Shown here one piece after another: positions 41,017-53,000 of a stretch of 64,000 nt of DNA; positions within the stretch are counted from its first letter, which is position 1, and each line of letters starts with the position of its first letter. The translations under genes were made by a program, and so were the position numbers. The notes under the pieces are model-generated. The model was not told the origin of the DNA, made no database searches, and saw only the letters and a list, made by a program, of their open reading frames with translations. Source of the DNA: Asterias amurensis. Lineage: Eukaryota > Echinodermata > Asteroidea > Forcipulatida > Asteriidae. The stretch is taken from assembly GCF_032118995.1 (NCBI RefSeq), contig NC_092650.1, positions 10,106,001 to 10,170,000 of the forward strand, given 5' to 3'.

Positions 41017-44000
41017 TTGGTGAATAGATCTATACAAACAAGTTTTATATAGCTCTATTGTTCGATGACAATTAGTTAACAGCAGGGTGGACCACGTGAA
41101 GGTTGTCATCTCCCACCCCACAAATAACAGTTAAAGGGAATCTTAATACATCCTTAATGAGTACTCAATAAATAACACTAAAGACAATGTCATGACCTTG
41201 TAGTTAAAAAAATTGTTTGGTGCATAGAGCTATACAAACAAGTATTTATATAGCTCTATTGTTGGATGACAAATAGTTAACAACAGGGTGGACCACGTGA
41301 AGGTTGTCATCTCCCACCCCGCAAATAAATGTTAAAGAAATCTTAATAGATCCTTAATGGTCCTAAACACCATATAAATAGCACTAAAGACCATGTCATG
41401 ACCTGGTAATTAAAACATTGGTTTGGTGCAAAGAGCTATACAAACAAGTATATGAAGCTGTATTGTTTGATGACAATTAGTTAACAACAGGGTGGACCAC
41501 GTGAAGGTTGTCATCTCCCACCCCACAAACAACAGTTAAAGAAATCTTAATAGATCCTTAATGGTACTAAACACACATTAAATAAACACTAAAGACAATG
41601 TCATGACCAATATAATTAAAACATTGGTTTGGTGCATAGAGCTATACAAACAAGTATATATAGCTCTATTGTTTGATGACAATTAGTTAACAACAGGGTG
41701 GACCACGTGAAGGTTGTCATCTCCCACCCCACAAATAACAGTTAAAGGAATCTTAATAGATCATTAATGGTACTAAACACACATTAAATAAACACTAAAG
41801 ACAATGTCATGACCAATATAATTAAAACATTGGTTTGGTGCATAGAGCTATACAAACAAGTATATATAGCTCTATTGTTTGATGACAATTAGTTAACAAC
41901 AGGGTGGACCACGTAAAGGTTGTCATCTCCCACCCCACAAATAACAGTTAAAGAAATCTTAATAGATCCTTATAGGTACTAAACACACATTAAATAAACA
42001 CTAAAGACAATTTCATGACCAATATAATTAAAACATTGGTTTGGTGCATAGAGCTATACAAACAAGTATATAAATTATAGCTCCATTGTTTGATGACAAT
42101 TAGTTAACAACAGGGTGGACCACGTGAAGGTTGTCATCTCCCACCCCACAAATAACGGTTAAAGGAATCTTAATAGATCCTTGATGGTACTAAACACACA
42201 TTAAATAAACACTGAAGACAATTTCATGATCAATATAATTAAAACATTGGTTTGGTGCATAGAGCTATACAAACAAGTATATATAGGTCTATTGTTTGAT
42301 GACAATTAGTTAACAACAGGGTGGACCACGTGAAGGTTGTCATCTCCCACCCCACAAATAACAGTTAAAGGAATCTTAATAGATCCTTAATGGTACTAAA
42401 CACACATTAAATAAACACTAAAGACAATTTCATGACCAATATAATTAAAACTTTGGTTTGGTGCATAGAGCTATACAAACAAGTATATATAGCTCTATTG
42501 TTTGATGACAATTAGTTAACAACAGGGTGGACCACGTGAAGGTTGTCATCTCCCACTCCACAAATAACAGTTAAAGGAATCTTAATAGATCCTTAATGGT
42601 ACTAAACACACATTAAATAAACACTAAAGACAATTTCATGACCAATATAATTAAAACATTGGTTTGGTGCATAGAGCTATACAAACAAGTATATATAGGT
42701 ATATTGTTTGATGACAATTAGTTAACAACAGGGTGGACCACGTGAAGGTTGTCATCTCCCACCCCACAAATAACAGTTAAAGGAATCTTACGAGATCCTT
42801 AATGGTACTAAACACACACATTAAATAAACACTAAAGACAATTTCATGACCAATATAATTAAAACATTGGTTTGGTGCAAAGAGCTATAGAAACAAGTAT
42901 TTATATAGCTCTATTGTTTGATGACAATTAGTTAACAACAGGGTGGACCACGTGAAGGTTGTCATCTCCCACCCCACAAATAACAGTTAAAGGAATCTTA
43001 ATAGATCCTTAATGGTACTAAACACACATTAAATAAACACTAAAGACAATTTCATGACCAATATAATTAAAACATTGGTTTTGTGCATAGAGCTATACAA
43101 ACAAGTATATATAGGTATATTGTTTGATGACAATTAGTTAACAACAGGGTGGACCACGTGAAGGTTCTGATCTCCTACCCCACAAATAACAGTTAAAGGA
43201 ATCTTAATAGATCCTTAATGGTACTAAACACACATTAAATAAACACTAAAGACAATTTCATGACCAATATAATTAAAACATTGGTTTGGTGCATAGAGCT
43301 ATAGAAACAAGTATTTATATAGCTCTATTGTTTGATGACAATTAGTTAACAACAGGGTGGACCACGTGAAGGTTGTCATCTCCCACCCCACAAATAACGG
43401 TGAAAGGAATCTTAATAGATCCTTAATGGTACTAAACACACATTAAATTAACACTAAAGACAATTTCATGACCAATATAATTAAAACTTTGGTTTGGTGC
43501 ATAGAGCTATACAAACAAGTATATATAGCTCTATTGTTTGATGACAATTAGTTAACAACAGGGTGGACCACGTAAAGGTTGTCATCTCCCACCCCGTAAA
43601 TAACAGTTAAAGAAATCTTATAAGATCCTTATAGGTACTAAACACATTAAATAAACACTAAAGACAATTTCATGACCAATATAATTAAAACATTGGTTTG
43701 GTGCATAGAGCTATACAAACAAGTATATATAGCTCTATTGTTTGATGACAATTAGTTAACAACAGGGTGGACCACGTGAAGGTTGTCATCTCCCACCCCA
43801 CAAATAACAGTTAAAGGAATCTTAATAGATCCTTAATGGTACTAAACACCCTATAAATAAACACTAAAGACAATGCCATGACCTGGTAATTAAAACATTG
43901 GTTTGGTGCATAGAGCTATACAAACAAGTATATATAGGTCTATTGTTTGATGACAATTAGTTAACAACAGGGTGGACCACGTGAAGGTTGTCATCTCCCA

Positions 44001-47000
44001 CCCCACAAATAACAGTTAAAGGAATCTTAATAGATCCTTAATGGTACTAAACACACATTAAATAAACACTAAAGACAATTTCATGACCAATATAATTAAA
44101 ACATTGGTTTGGTGCAAAGAGCTATAGAAACAAGTATTTATATAGCTCTATTGTTTGATGACAATTAGTTAACAACAGGGTGGACCACGTGAAGGGTGTC
44201 ATCTCCCACCCCACAAATAACAGTTAAAGGAATCTTAATAGATCCTTGATGGTACTAAACACACATTAAATAAACACTAAAGACAATGTCATGACCAATA
44301 TAATTAAAACATTGGTTTGGTGCATAGAGCTATACAAACAAGTATATATAGCTCTATTGTTTGACGACAATTAGTTAACAACAGGGTGGACCACGTGAAG
44401 GGTGTCATCTCCCACCCCACAAATAACAGTTAAAGGAATCTTAAAAGATCCTTAATGGTACGTAGCACACATTAAATAAACACTAAAGACAATGTCATGA
44501 CCAATATAATTAAAACATTGGTTTGGTGCATAGAGCTATACAAACAAGTATATATAGCTCTATTGTTTGATGACAATTAGTTAACAACAGGGTGGACCAC
44601 GTGAAGGTTGTCATCTCCCACCCCACAAATAACACTTAAAGGAATCTTACGAGATCCTTAATGGTACTAAACACACATTAAATAAACACTAAAGACAATT
44701 TCATGACCAATATAATTAAAACATTGGTTTGGTGCAAAGAGCTATAGAAACAAGTATTTATATAGCTCTATTGTTTGATGACAATTAGTTAACAACAGGG
44801 TGGACCACGTGAAGGTTGTCATGTCCCACCCCACAAATAACAGTTAAAGGAATCTTAATAGATCCTTAATGGTACTAAACACCCTATAAATAAACACTAA
44901 AGACAATGTCATGACCTGGTAATTAAAACATTGGTTTGGTGCATAGAGCTATACAAACAAGTATATATAGGTATATTGTTTGATGACAATTAGTTAACAA
45001 CAGGGTGGACCAAGTGAAGGTTGTCATCTCCCACCCCACAAATAACAGTTAAAGGAATCTTAATAGATCCTTAATGGTACTAAACACACATTAAATAAAC
45101 ACTAAAGACAATTTCATGACCAATATAATTAAAACATTGGTTTGGTGCAAAGAGCTATAGAAACAAGTATTTATATAGCTCTATTGTTTGATGACAATTA
45201 GTTCACAAGAGGGTGGACCACGTAAAGGTTGTCATCTCCCACCCCGTAAATAACAGTTAAAGAAATCTTAATAGATCCTTATAGGTACTAAACACACATT
45301 AAATAAACACTAAAGACAATTTCATGACCAATATAATTAAAACATTGGTTTGGTGCATAGAGCTATTCAAACAAGTATATATAGCTCTATTGTTTGATGA
45401 CAATTAGTTAACAACAGGGTGGACCACGTGAAGGTTGTCATCTCCCACCCCACAAATAACAGTTAAAGGAATCTTACGAGATCCTTAATGCTACTAAACA
45501 CACATTAAATAAACACTAAAGACAATGTCATGACCAATATAATTAAAACATTGGTTTGGTGCATAGAGCTATACAAACAAGTATATAAATTATAGCTCTA
45601 TTGTTTGATGACAATTAGTTAACAACAGGGTGGACCACGTGAAGGTTGTCATCTCCCACCCCACAAATAACAGTTAAAGGAATCTTAAAAGATCCTTAAT
45701 GGTACGTAGCACACATTAAATAAACACTAAAGCAATGTCATGACAAATATAATTAAAACATTGGTTTGGTGCATAGAGCTATACAAACAAGTATATTTAG
45801 CTCTATTGTTGAATGACAATTAGTTAACAACAGAGTGGACCAAGTGAAGGTTGTCATCTCCCACCCCACAAATAACAGTTAAAGGAATCTTAATAGATCC
45901 TTAATGGTACTAAACACACATTAAATAAACACTAAAGACAATTTCATGACCAATATAATTAAAACATTGGTTTGGTGCAAAGAGCTATAGAAACAAGTTT
46001 TTATATAGCTCTATTGTTTGATGACAATTAGTTAACAACAGGGTGGACCACGTGAAGGTTGTCATTTCCCACCCCACAAATAACAGTTAAAGGAATCTTA
46101 AGAGATCCTTAATGGTACTAAACACACATTAAATAAACACTAAAGACAATTTCATGACCAATATAATTAAAACATTGGTTTGGTGCAAAGAGCTATAGAA
46201 ACAAGTATTTATATAGCTCTATTGTTTGATGACAATTAGTTAACAACAGGGTGGACCACGTGAAGGTTGTCATCTCCCACCCCACAAATAACAGTTAAAG
46301 GAATCTTAATAGATCCTTAATGGTACTAAACACCCTATAAATAAACACTTAAGACAATGTCATGACCTGGTAATTAAAACATTGGTTTGGTGCATAGAGC
46401 TATACAAACAAGTATATATAGGTATATTGTTTGATGACAATTAGTTAACAACAGGGTGGACCACGTGAAGGTTGTCATCTCCCACCCCACAAAAAACGGT
46501 TAAAGGAATCTTAATAGATCCTTAATGGTACTAAACACACATTAAATTAACACTAAAGACAATTTCATGACCAATATAATTAAAACATTGGTTTGGTGCA
46601 TAGAGCTATACAAACAAGTATATATAGCTCTATTGTTTGATGACAATTAGTTAACAACAGGGTGGACCACGTGAAGGTTGTCATCTCCCACCCCACAAAT
46701 AACAGTTAAAGGAATCTTAACAGATCCTTAATGGTACTAAACACCCTATAAATAAACACTAAAGACAATGTCATGACCTGGTAATTAAAACATTGGTTTG
46801 GTGCATAGAGCTATACAAACAAGTATATATAGGTCTAATGTTTGATGACAATTAGTTAACAACAGGGTGGACCACGTGAAGGTTGTCATCTCCCACCCCA
46901 CAAATAACAGTTAAAGGAATCTTACGAGATCCTTAATGGTACTAAACACACATTAAATAAACACTTAAGACAATTTCATGACCAATATAATTAAAACATT

Positions 47001-48000
47001 GGTTTGGTGCAAAGAGCTATAGAAACAAGTATTTATATAGCTCTATTGTTTGATGACAATTAGCTAACAACAGGGTGGACCACGTGAAGGTTGTCATCTC
47101 CCACCCCACAAATAACAGTTAAAGGAATCTTAATAGATCCTTAATGGTACTAAACACACATTAAATAAACACTAAAGACAATTTCATGACCAATATAATT
47201 AAAACATTGGTTTGGTGCAAAGAGCTATAGAAACAAGTATTTATATAGCTCTATTGTTTGATGACAATTAGTTAACAACAGGGTGGACCACGTGAAGGTT
47301 GTCATCTCCCACCCCACAAATAACGGTTAAAGGAATCTTAATAGATCCTTGATGGTACTAAACACACATTAAATAAACACTAAAGACAATGTCATGACCA
47401 ATATAATTAAAACTTTGGTTTGGTGCATAGAGCTATACAAACAAGTATATATAGCTCTATCGTTTGATGACAATTAGTTAACAACAGGGTGGACCACGTG
47501 AAGGTTGTCATCTCCCACCCCACAAATAACAGTTAAAGGAATCTTACGAGATCCTTAATGGTACTAAACACACATTAAATAAACACTAAAGACAATGTCA
47601 TGACCAATATAATTAAAACATTGGTTTGGTGCATAGAGCTATACAAACAAGTATATAAATTATAGCTCTATTGTTTGATGACAATTAGTTAACAACAGGG
47701 TGGACCACGTGAAGGTTGTCATCTCCCACCCCACAAATAACAGTTAAAGGAATCTTAAAAGATCCTTAATGGTACTAAGCACACATTAAATAAACACTAA
47801 AGACAATGTCATGACCAATATAATTAAAACATTGGTTTGGTGCATATAGAGCTATACAAACAAGTATTATAGAGCTGTATTGTCTGATGACAATTAGTTA
47901 ACAACAGGGTGGACCACGTGAAGGTTGTCATCTCCCACCCCACAATCAGTTAAAGGGGATCTTTATACATCGTTAAGGGGTACTCAACACACTATAAAAA
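41017..48000 (+). repeat. 206-bp satellite array, 34 countable monomers
   Basis: The landmark GTGGACCACGTGAAGG was located 34 times between 41091 and 47913; the mean spacing is about 206.7 bp (individual 201-211). Monomers also share GAGCTATACAAACAAGTATA, GATGACAATTAGTTAACAAC, TCTCCCACCCCACAAATAAC and AATTAAAACATTGGTTTGGTG. Variation is mostly in the TATATAGCTCTA segment (insertions such as TTTATA or AAATTA). The E-box palindrome CACGTG is kept in most copies (exceptions: CACGTAA at 41908, 43567 and 45217, and CAAGTG at 45009 and 45839). No open frame. Confidence 0.95.
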
Positions 48001-48240
48001 AACACTAAAGACAACGTCATGACCAATATAATTAAAACCTTGTTAATGAGAACTCAATTACCCTTAATACCATGGCTCTGTCATGATCTATGTAATTATA
48101 AAACCTCTAGTTAATGAGAACTCAAATGACCTTAATGAATACCATGGACAATGTCAAGAACTTTGTAATTATAAAACCTTGTTAATGAGTACTCAAACAA
48201 AGACAAGGTCATGAACTTTGACATTACAAACTTTACATAA
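48001..48240 (+). repeat. Degenerate right edge of the satellite
   Basis: Short repeats of about 70 bp (GTTAATGAGAACTCAA.TACCCTTAAT...ACCATGG...CATGA.CT.TGTAATTATAAAACC) derived from the tail half of the monomer, fading out near 48240. Confidence 0.6.
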
Positions 48241-48297
48241 CCCTATGTGTGTCACAATATTTTACATGTCTTCATACAGTAGATAATAATAATAAAA

Positions 48298-48315
48298 ACA
48301 TGGTGGCCACCATGT
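48298..48315. repeat. Perfect 18-bp palindrome
   Basis: ACATGGTGGCCACCATGT is identical to its reverse complement. It could bind a dimeric factor or be chance; nothing around it explains it. Confidence 0.7.
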
Positions 48316-48534
48316 AAGGGTTCCACAGAACAGATACCATATAAGCAATAAGAATAATAAAAATTACAATAGCAATGAAATAAACTTCATCCAGAGTTAA
48401 GTATTTTAGCAATGAGGACAAAAACTGTTTCATGTCAACTTCCAAGAATGAATAAAACAGGCCAACGAATAGTGAAATTTACAAAAAAAAAGATTTTGTG
48501 TTATTTTAAATGGGAAAATATCAATCTATCTAGC

Positions 48535-48705
48535 CTATACCGCTCCATACTGTAGAAGGAAGGTCTCTTCGTCACCATTCCACCTTGATCTTTCTTGTGC
48601 TTGTCGCTTCCATGTGAAGCTTCCACGTGAAGCTTCCACATTCTGTTGTGCCGTCCATCCAAGGCCAACTTGATCTGCCTCTTTGTGTTCTTGGGGTTCA
48701 TTCTG
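48535..48705 (-). pseudogene. Degenerate LINE ORF2 C-terminus (tentative)
   Basis: A minus-strand frame (QNEPQEHKEADQVGLGW, then SFTWKRQAQERSRWNGDEET, then FLLQYGAV and stop) resembles the C-terminal tail of many non-LTR retrotransposon polyproteins, where W..x(6-8)..A.DR.RWR... precedes the stop. The overlapping 73-codon ATG frame 48722-48501 reads KRQIKLALDGRHNRMWKL and may be the shadow. Only the tail is present. The match is to a loose pattern, so this is a suggestion. Confidence 0.3.
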
Positions 48706-48824
48706 TTATACAATGTGTCCATCTGTTGACATGACGCCTTAGATGAGGTGGTGAAGAAAGAGTTTTCTTCACGTTAATCCTGTAATAATATGATCAAACG
48801 TAAAAAAAAAAGTTTTAACTGGTT

Positions 48825-48931
48825 TTTTTTGTGGTCACTATTATACACTCATCTTTGACCTTTAAACTCAAGATTTAACTCAGGTTTAAATTTAAAGGTC
48901 AAAGATGAGTGTGTAATAATAACCACAAAAA
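48825..48931. mobile_element. Foldback hairpin, ~107 bp
   Basis: TTGTGGTCACTATTATACAC, then TCATCTTTGACCTTTAAA (about 48829-48866), is inverted as TTTAAAGGTCAAAGATGAGT followed by GTGTAATAATAACCACAA (about 48891-48928), with a ~24-base spacer. Pairing is nearly complete. Probably a small MITE or foldback relic. Confidence 0.8.
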
Positions 48932-49170
48932 TGGCTTTTTATAAAGCATGCATATCTCTCACTAAGTGACGCGCCTGCAGCTTAACAATACAGTATTGGT
49001 GCAAGGTAATATGGGACTATGTTTTAATTATGAGACGTAAGAAATGTATATTTTCTGCACTTTAATGGATTTCTAAACTTTCAGCTTAAGCTTAGCTAAA
49101 AGAGATCCTACTTTCAAACTCCACTTGGGACCCTGGTATGTAGCTGAGAAATACTTTGATGTCCATCTCC

Positions 49171-49260
49171 TCAAGCCATGATGTATCTCTCTTTGTACTG
49201 TGTTGTCACATCTTCATGGTCCATATTGACGGAGGGCAGAAAAGCAGTCGTCACAATCAT
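49171..49260 (-). CDS. Candidate last exon on minus strand
   Basis: The acceptor is strong (TTGTTATTTTCTTTCAG, ending 49261). Read with a one-base overhang from an upstream exon, the segment gives D-DCDDCFSALRQYGP and a stop near 49214. In phase 0 it gives MIVTTAFLPSVNMDHEDVTT and ends at TGA (49171). The array modules upstream on the same strand end TCAAAAG/GTAGAT, leaving exactly one base (G), so splicing to the first reading is in phase. The order array-then-this-exon fits a gene transcribed from right to left. No polyadenylation signal is clear. Tentative. Confidence 0.3.
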   Translation of the reverse strand: MIVTTAFLPSVNMDHEDVTTQYKERYIMA

Positions 49261-49499
49261 CTGAAAGAAAATAACAATGTACTCACATCAGGACGAACCA
49301 TATGAAAACAAATATAGATCATCAGGGTCCATGTTACAACGCTGCTTAAGCTCCACAGGGAACTAAGCACAACATTAATATGCCAAAATACCGTGTCACA
49401 TGTACAATTTATGACTAGTATCCTGCTTTTGTTTTGGTTAGCAGAAAACTGTTAAGCAATATTTTTTGCTTAAACAGCCAGATGAAATTTGGCCCTGAT
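49261..49499. other. Possible intron between last exon and array
   Basis: It contains a repeat-like segment at about 49432-49490 (TTAGCAGAAAACTGTTAAGC, then TTTTTTGCTTAAACAGCC), related to the TTAAGCAA motif at 12.6 and 13.1 kb. No other feature is seen. Confidence 0.35.
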
Positions 49500-50049
49500 T
49501 ACAAAACAGGACGATGCTGAATTAAGAAGAACTTTTTCCAGATACGAACATAGTCTTGTTTGTCTACAGAAAAAAATTGTACTCCTTTTGAAGTAGAGAG
49601 TGAGGCATCCAGGTACAGTAACAGGTTAATTGCAGCAACTCCGTTGGATGGTTCAGTCAACGTCCCGGTCAGTCATTAAACAGCCAACCTGAATAACACA
49701 TCAAAAGAAAACTAAAACAAGAAGTTTCTGAATTAATCAGAGCTTTTACAGATTGAAATCATTGTATTTTAAATTATCGAAAAGAAAAATATCTACCTTT
49801 TTGAGGTAGAAAGTGAGGCGTCAAGATACAGCAACAGGTCGATTCCAGAAACTCCGTTAGACAGTTCAGTCAACGTCCCGGTCAGTCATCAAGCAGCCAA
49901 CCTGAATAACACATGAAAAGAAAACTATAAGGAAAAGGATCTGAATTAAATAGAGCTTTAAACAGATTGGGTTTGTTAAAAACTTCTTTGTCTAAAGAAA
50001 AAATATCCACCTTTTGAAGTCAAGAGTAAGGCATCCAGATACAGCAACA

Positions 50050-53000
50050 GGTCAATTTCAGCAACTCCGTTGGATGGTTCAGTCACATTTCATCATTGCA
50101 TGAAATAAAAAACAAATACATACAATCAAAAAATACATTTAGAAACCAGGTTTCTTCTTATTAGTTTGGGATTATATTCGGTGCGATAGATGGTGTGGGT
50201 GGTTGTTACATATGACCCTGTGAACCATGAAGGATGGAGGTGCAAGTTTGGTTAGTCGAGTAATGAATAAAATGGCATACCTTAAGAGATTGTGTAAAAA
50301 TACTAGTGATGTTTTTCTTGAATGTAAAAATAACAGAAACAAAATCTACTTGTTGAAGTAGAGAATAAGGCAGCCAGATACAGTGTCAGGTCGTTCCCAG
50401 TAACCCCATTAGGCGGTTAAGTCAACATTCCAGTCAGTCATTAAACAGCCAACCTGAATAACACATCAAATTAAACTAAAACAGGAAAATGCTGAATTAA
50501 ATAGAGCTTTTACAGATTAATGTTGTCCAAAACTTCTTTATCTCAAAAAAAGGATATCTACCTTATGAAGTGGAGAGTGAGGCGTCCAGCTACAGCAACA
50601 GGTCGATTCCAGCAACTCCATTAGATGGTTCAGTCAACGCCCCGGTCAGTCATCAAGCAGCCAACCTGAATAACATATCAAAAGAAAAATTAAAACAAAG
50701 AAGGTCCTCAATTAAATAGAGCTTAAAACAGATTGGATTTGTTAAAAACTTCTTTGTCTAAAGAAAAAATATCCACCTTTTGAAGTAGAAAGTGAGGCAT
50801 CCAGATACAGCGACAGGTCAATTTCAGCAACTCCGTTGGATGGTTCAGTCACATATCATCATTGCATGAAATAAAAAACAAATACATACGATCAAAAAAT
50901 TCATTTAGAAACCAGGTTTCTTCTTATTAGTTTGGGATTATATTCGGTGCGATAAATGGTGTGGGTGGTTGTTAATATGACCCTGTGAACCATGATGGAT
51001 GGAGGTGAAAGTTTGGCTAGTAGAGTAATGAATAAAAGGGCATACCTTTAGAGATTGTGTCAAAATACTAGTGATGTTTTTATTGAATGTAAAATTAACA
51101 GAAACAAAATCTACTTGTTGAAGTAGAGAACGAGGCAGCCAAATAAAGCGCAGGTCGATCCCTGTAACCCCATTAGGCGGTTCAATTCAAGTCAGTCATT
51201 AAACAGCCAACCTGAATAACACATCAAATACAACTAAAACAGGAAAACGCTGAATTAAATAGAACTTTTACAGATTGATATTGTCCAAAACTTATTTATC
51301 TAAAAGAAAAAATATCTACCTCAAGAAGTGGAGAGTGAGGCGTCCAGGTACAGCAACAGGTCGATTCCAGCAACTCCGAACGATGGTTCAGTCAATGTCC
51401 CGGTGAGACACCAAGCAGCCAACCTGAAGAGCACAACAAAAGAAATCTTTAAAAAAGAAATTTCTGAATTAAAAGGAGCTTTATAAAGATTGGAATTGTT
51501 AAAAACTTCTTTATGTAAAGAAACAATATATACCTTTGGAAGTAGTAAGTGGGGCCTCAAAATACAGCAACTGGTCGATTCCAGCAACTCCGTTATGGTT
51601 CAGTCAACATCCCGTTCAGTCATCCAGCAGCCAACCTGAACAATATATAAAAAGAAAAACTAAAACAAAGAAGAATCTAAATTAAATAGATCTTTAAACA
51701 GATTGGATTTGTTAAAAACTTCTTTGTCTACAGAAAAAATATCTACCTTTTGAAGTAGAGAGTGAGGCATCCAGATACAGCGACAGGCCAATTTCAGCAA
51801 CTCCGTTGGATGGTTCAGTCCGTTTCATCATTGCATGAAACAAAAAACAAATACATTCAATCAAAAAATGAATTTAGAAACCAGGTTTCTTCTTATTAGT
51901 TTGGGATTATATTCGGTGTGATAGATGGTGTGGGTGGTTGTTACATATGACCCTGTGAACCATGACGGAGGAGGTGCAAGTTTGGCAAGTAGAGTAATGA
52001 AAAAAATGGCATACCTTTAGAGATTGTGTCAAAATACACGTGATGTTTTTCTTGAATGTAAAAATAACAGAAACAAAATCTACTAGTTAATGAAGAGAAT
52101 GAGGCAGCCAGATACAGCGTCAGGTCGATCCCTGTAACCCCATTAGGCGGTTCAGTCAACGTTCCAGTCAGTCATTAAACAGCCAACCTGAATAACACAT
52201 CAAATACAACTAAAACAGGAAAATGCTGGATTAAATAGAGCTTTTACAGACTGATATTGTCCAAAACTTCTTTATCTCAAAGAAAAGATATCTACCTTAT
52301 GAAGTGGAGAGTGAGGCGTCCAGACACAACAACAGGTCGATTCCAGCAACTCCGAACGATGGTTCAGTCAATGTCCCTGTGAGACATCAAGCAGCCAACC
52401 TGAAGAGCACAACAAAAGAAATCTTTAAAAAAGAAATTTCTGAATTAAAAGGAGCTTTATAAAGATTGGAATTGTTAAAAACTTCTTTATGTAAAGAAAC
52501 AATATATACCTTTGGAAGTAGTAAGTGGGGCCTCAAAATACAGCGACTGGTCGATTCCAGCAACTCGGTTATGGTTCAGTCAACATCCCGTTCAGTCATC
52601 CAGCAGCCAACCTGAATAACATATCAAAAGAAAAACTAAAACAAATAAGAATCTAAATTAAATAGAGCTTTAAACAGATTGGATTTGTTAAAAACTTCTT
52701 TGTCTAAAGAAAAATTATCTACCTTTTGAAGTAGAGAGTGAGGCATCCAGATACAGCGACAGGCCAATTTCAGCAACTCCATTGGATGGTTCAGTCACAT
52801 TTCATCATTGCATGAAACAAAAAACAAATACATACAATCAAAAAATGCATTTAGAAACCAGGTTTCTTCTTATTAGTTTGGGATTATATTCGGTGCGATA
52901 GATGGTGTGGGTGGTTGTTACATATGACCCTGTGAACCATGAAGGATGGAGGTGCAAGTTTGGTTAGTCGAGTAATGAATAAAATGGCATACCTTAAGAG

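Noticed and set aside
40749..41027. Arg- or Leu-repeat proteins encoded by the GAA repeat
   Set aside because: These frames are translations of the (GAA)n microsatellite and flanking poly-A.
41017..48000. CRISPR-like or rDNA spacer interpretation of the regular 206-bp array
   Set aside because: Whole monomers repeat without spacers, and no rRNA sequence is visible nearby; it is a satellite.
48501..48722. 73-codon ATG frame as an intact basic-protein exon
   Set aside because: An overlapping frame on the same strand better resembles a LINE C-terminus; the acceptor-like CATGTCAACAG lacks a good pyrimidine tract. Neither reading is secure.
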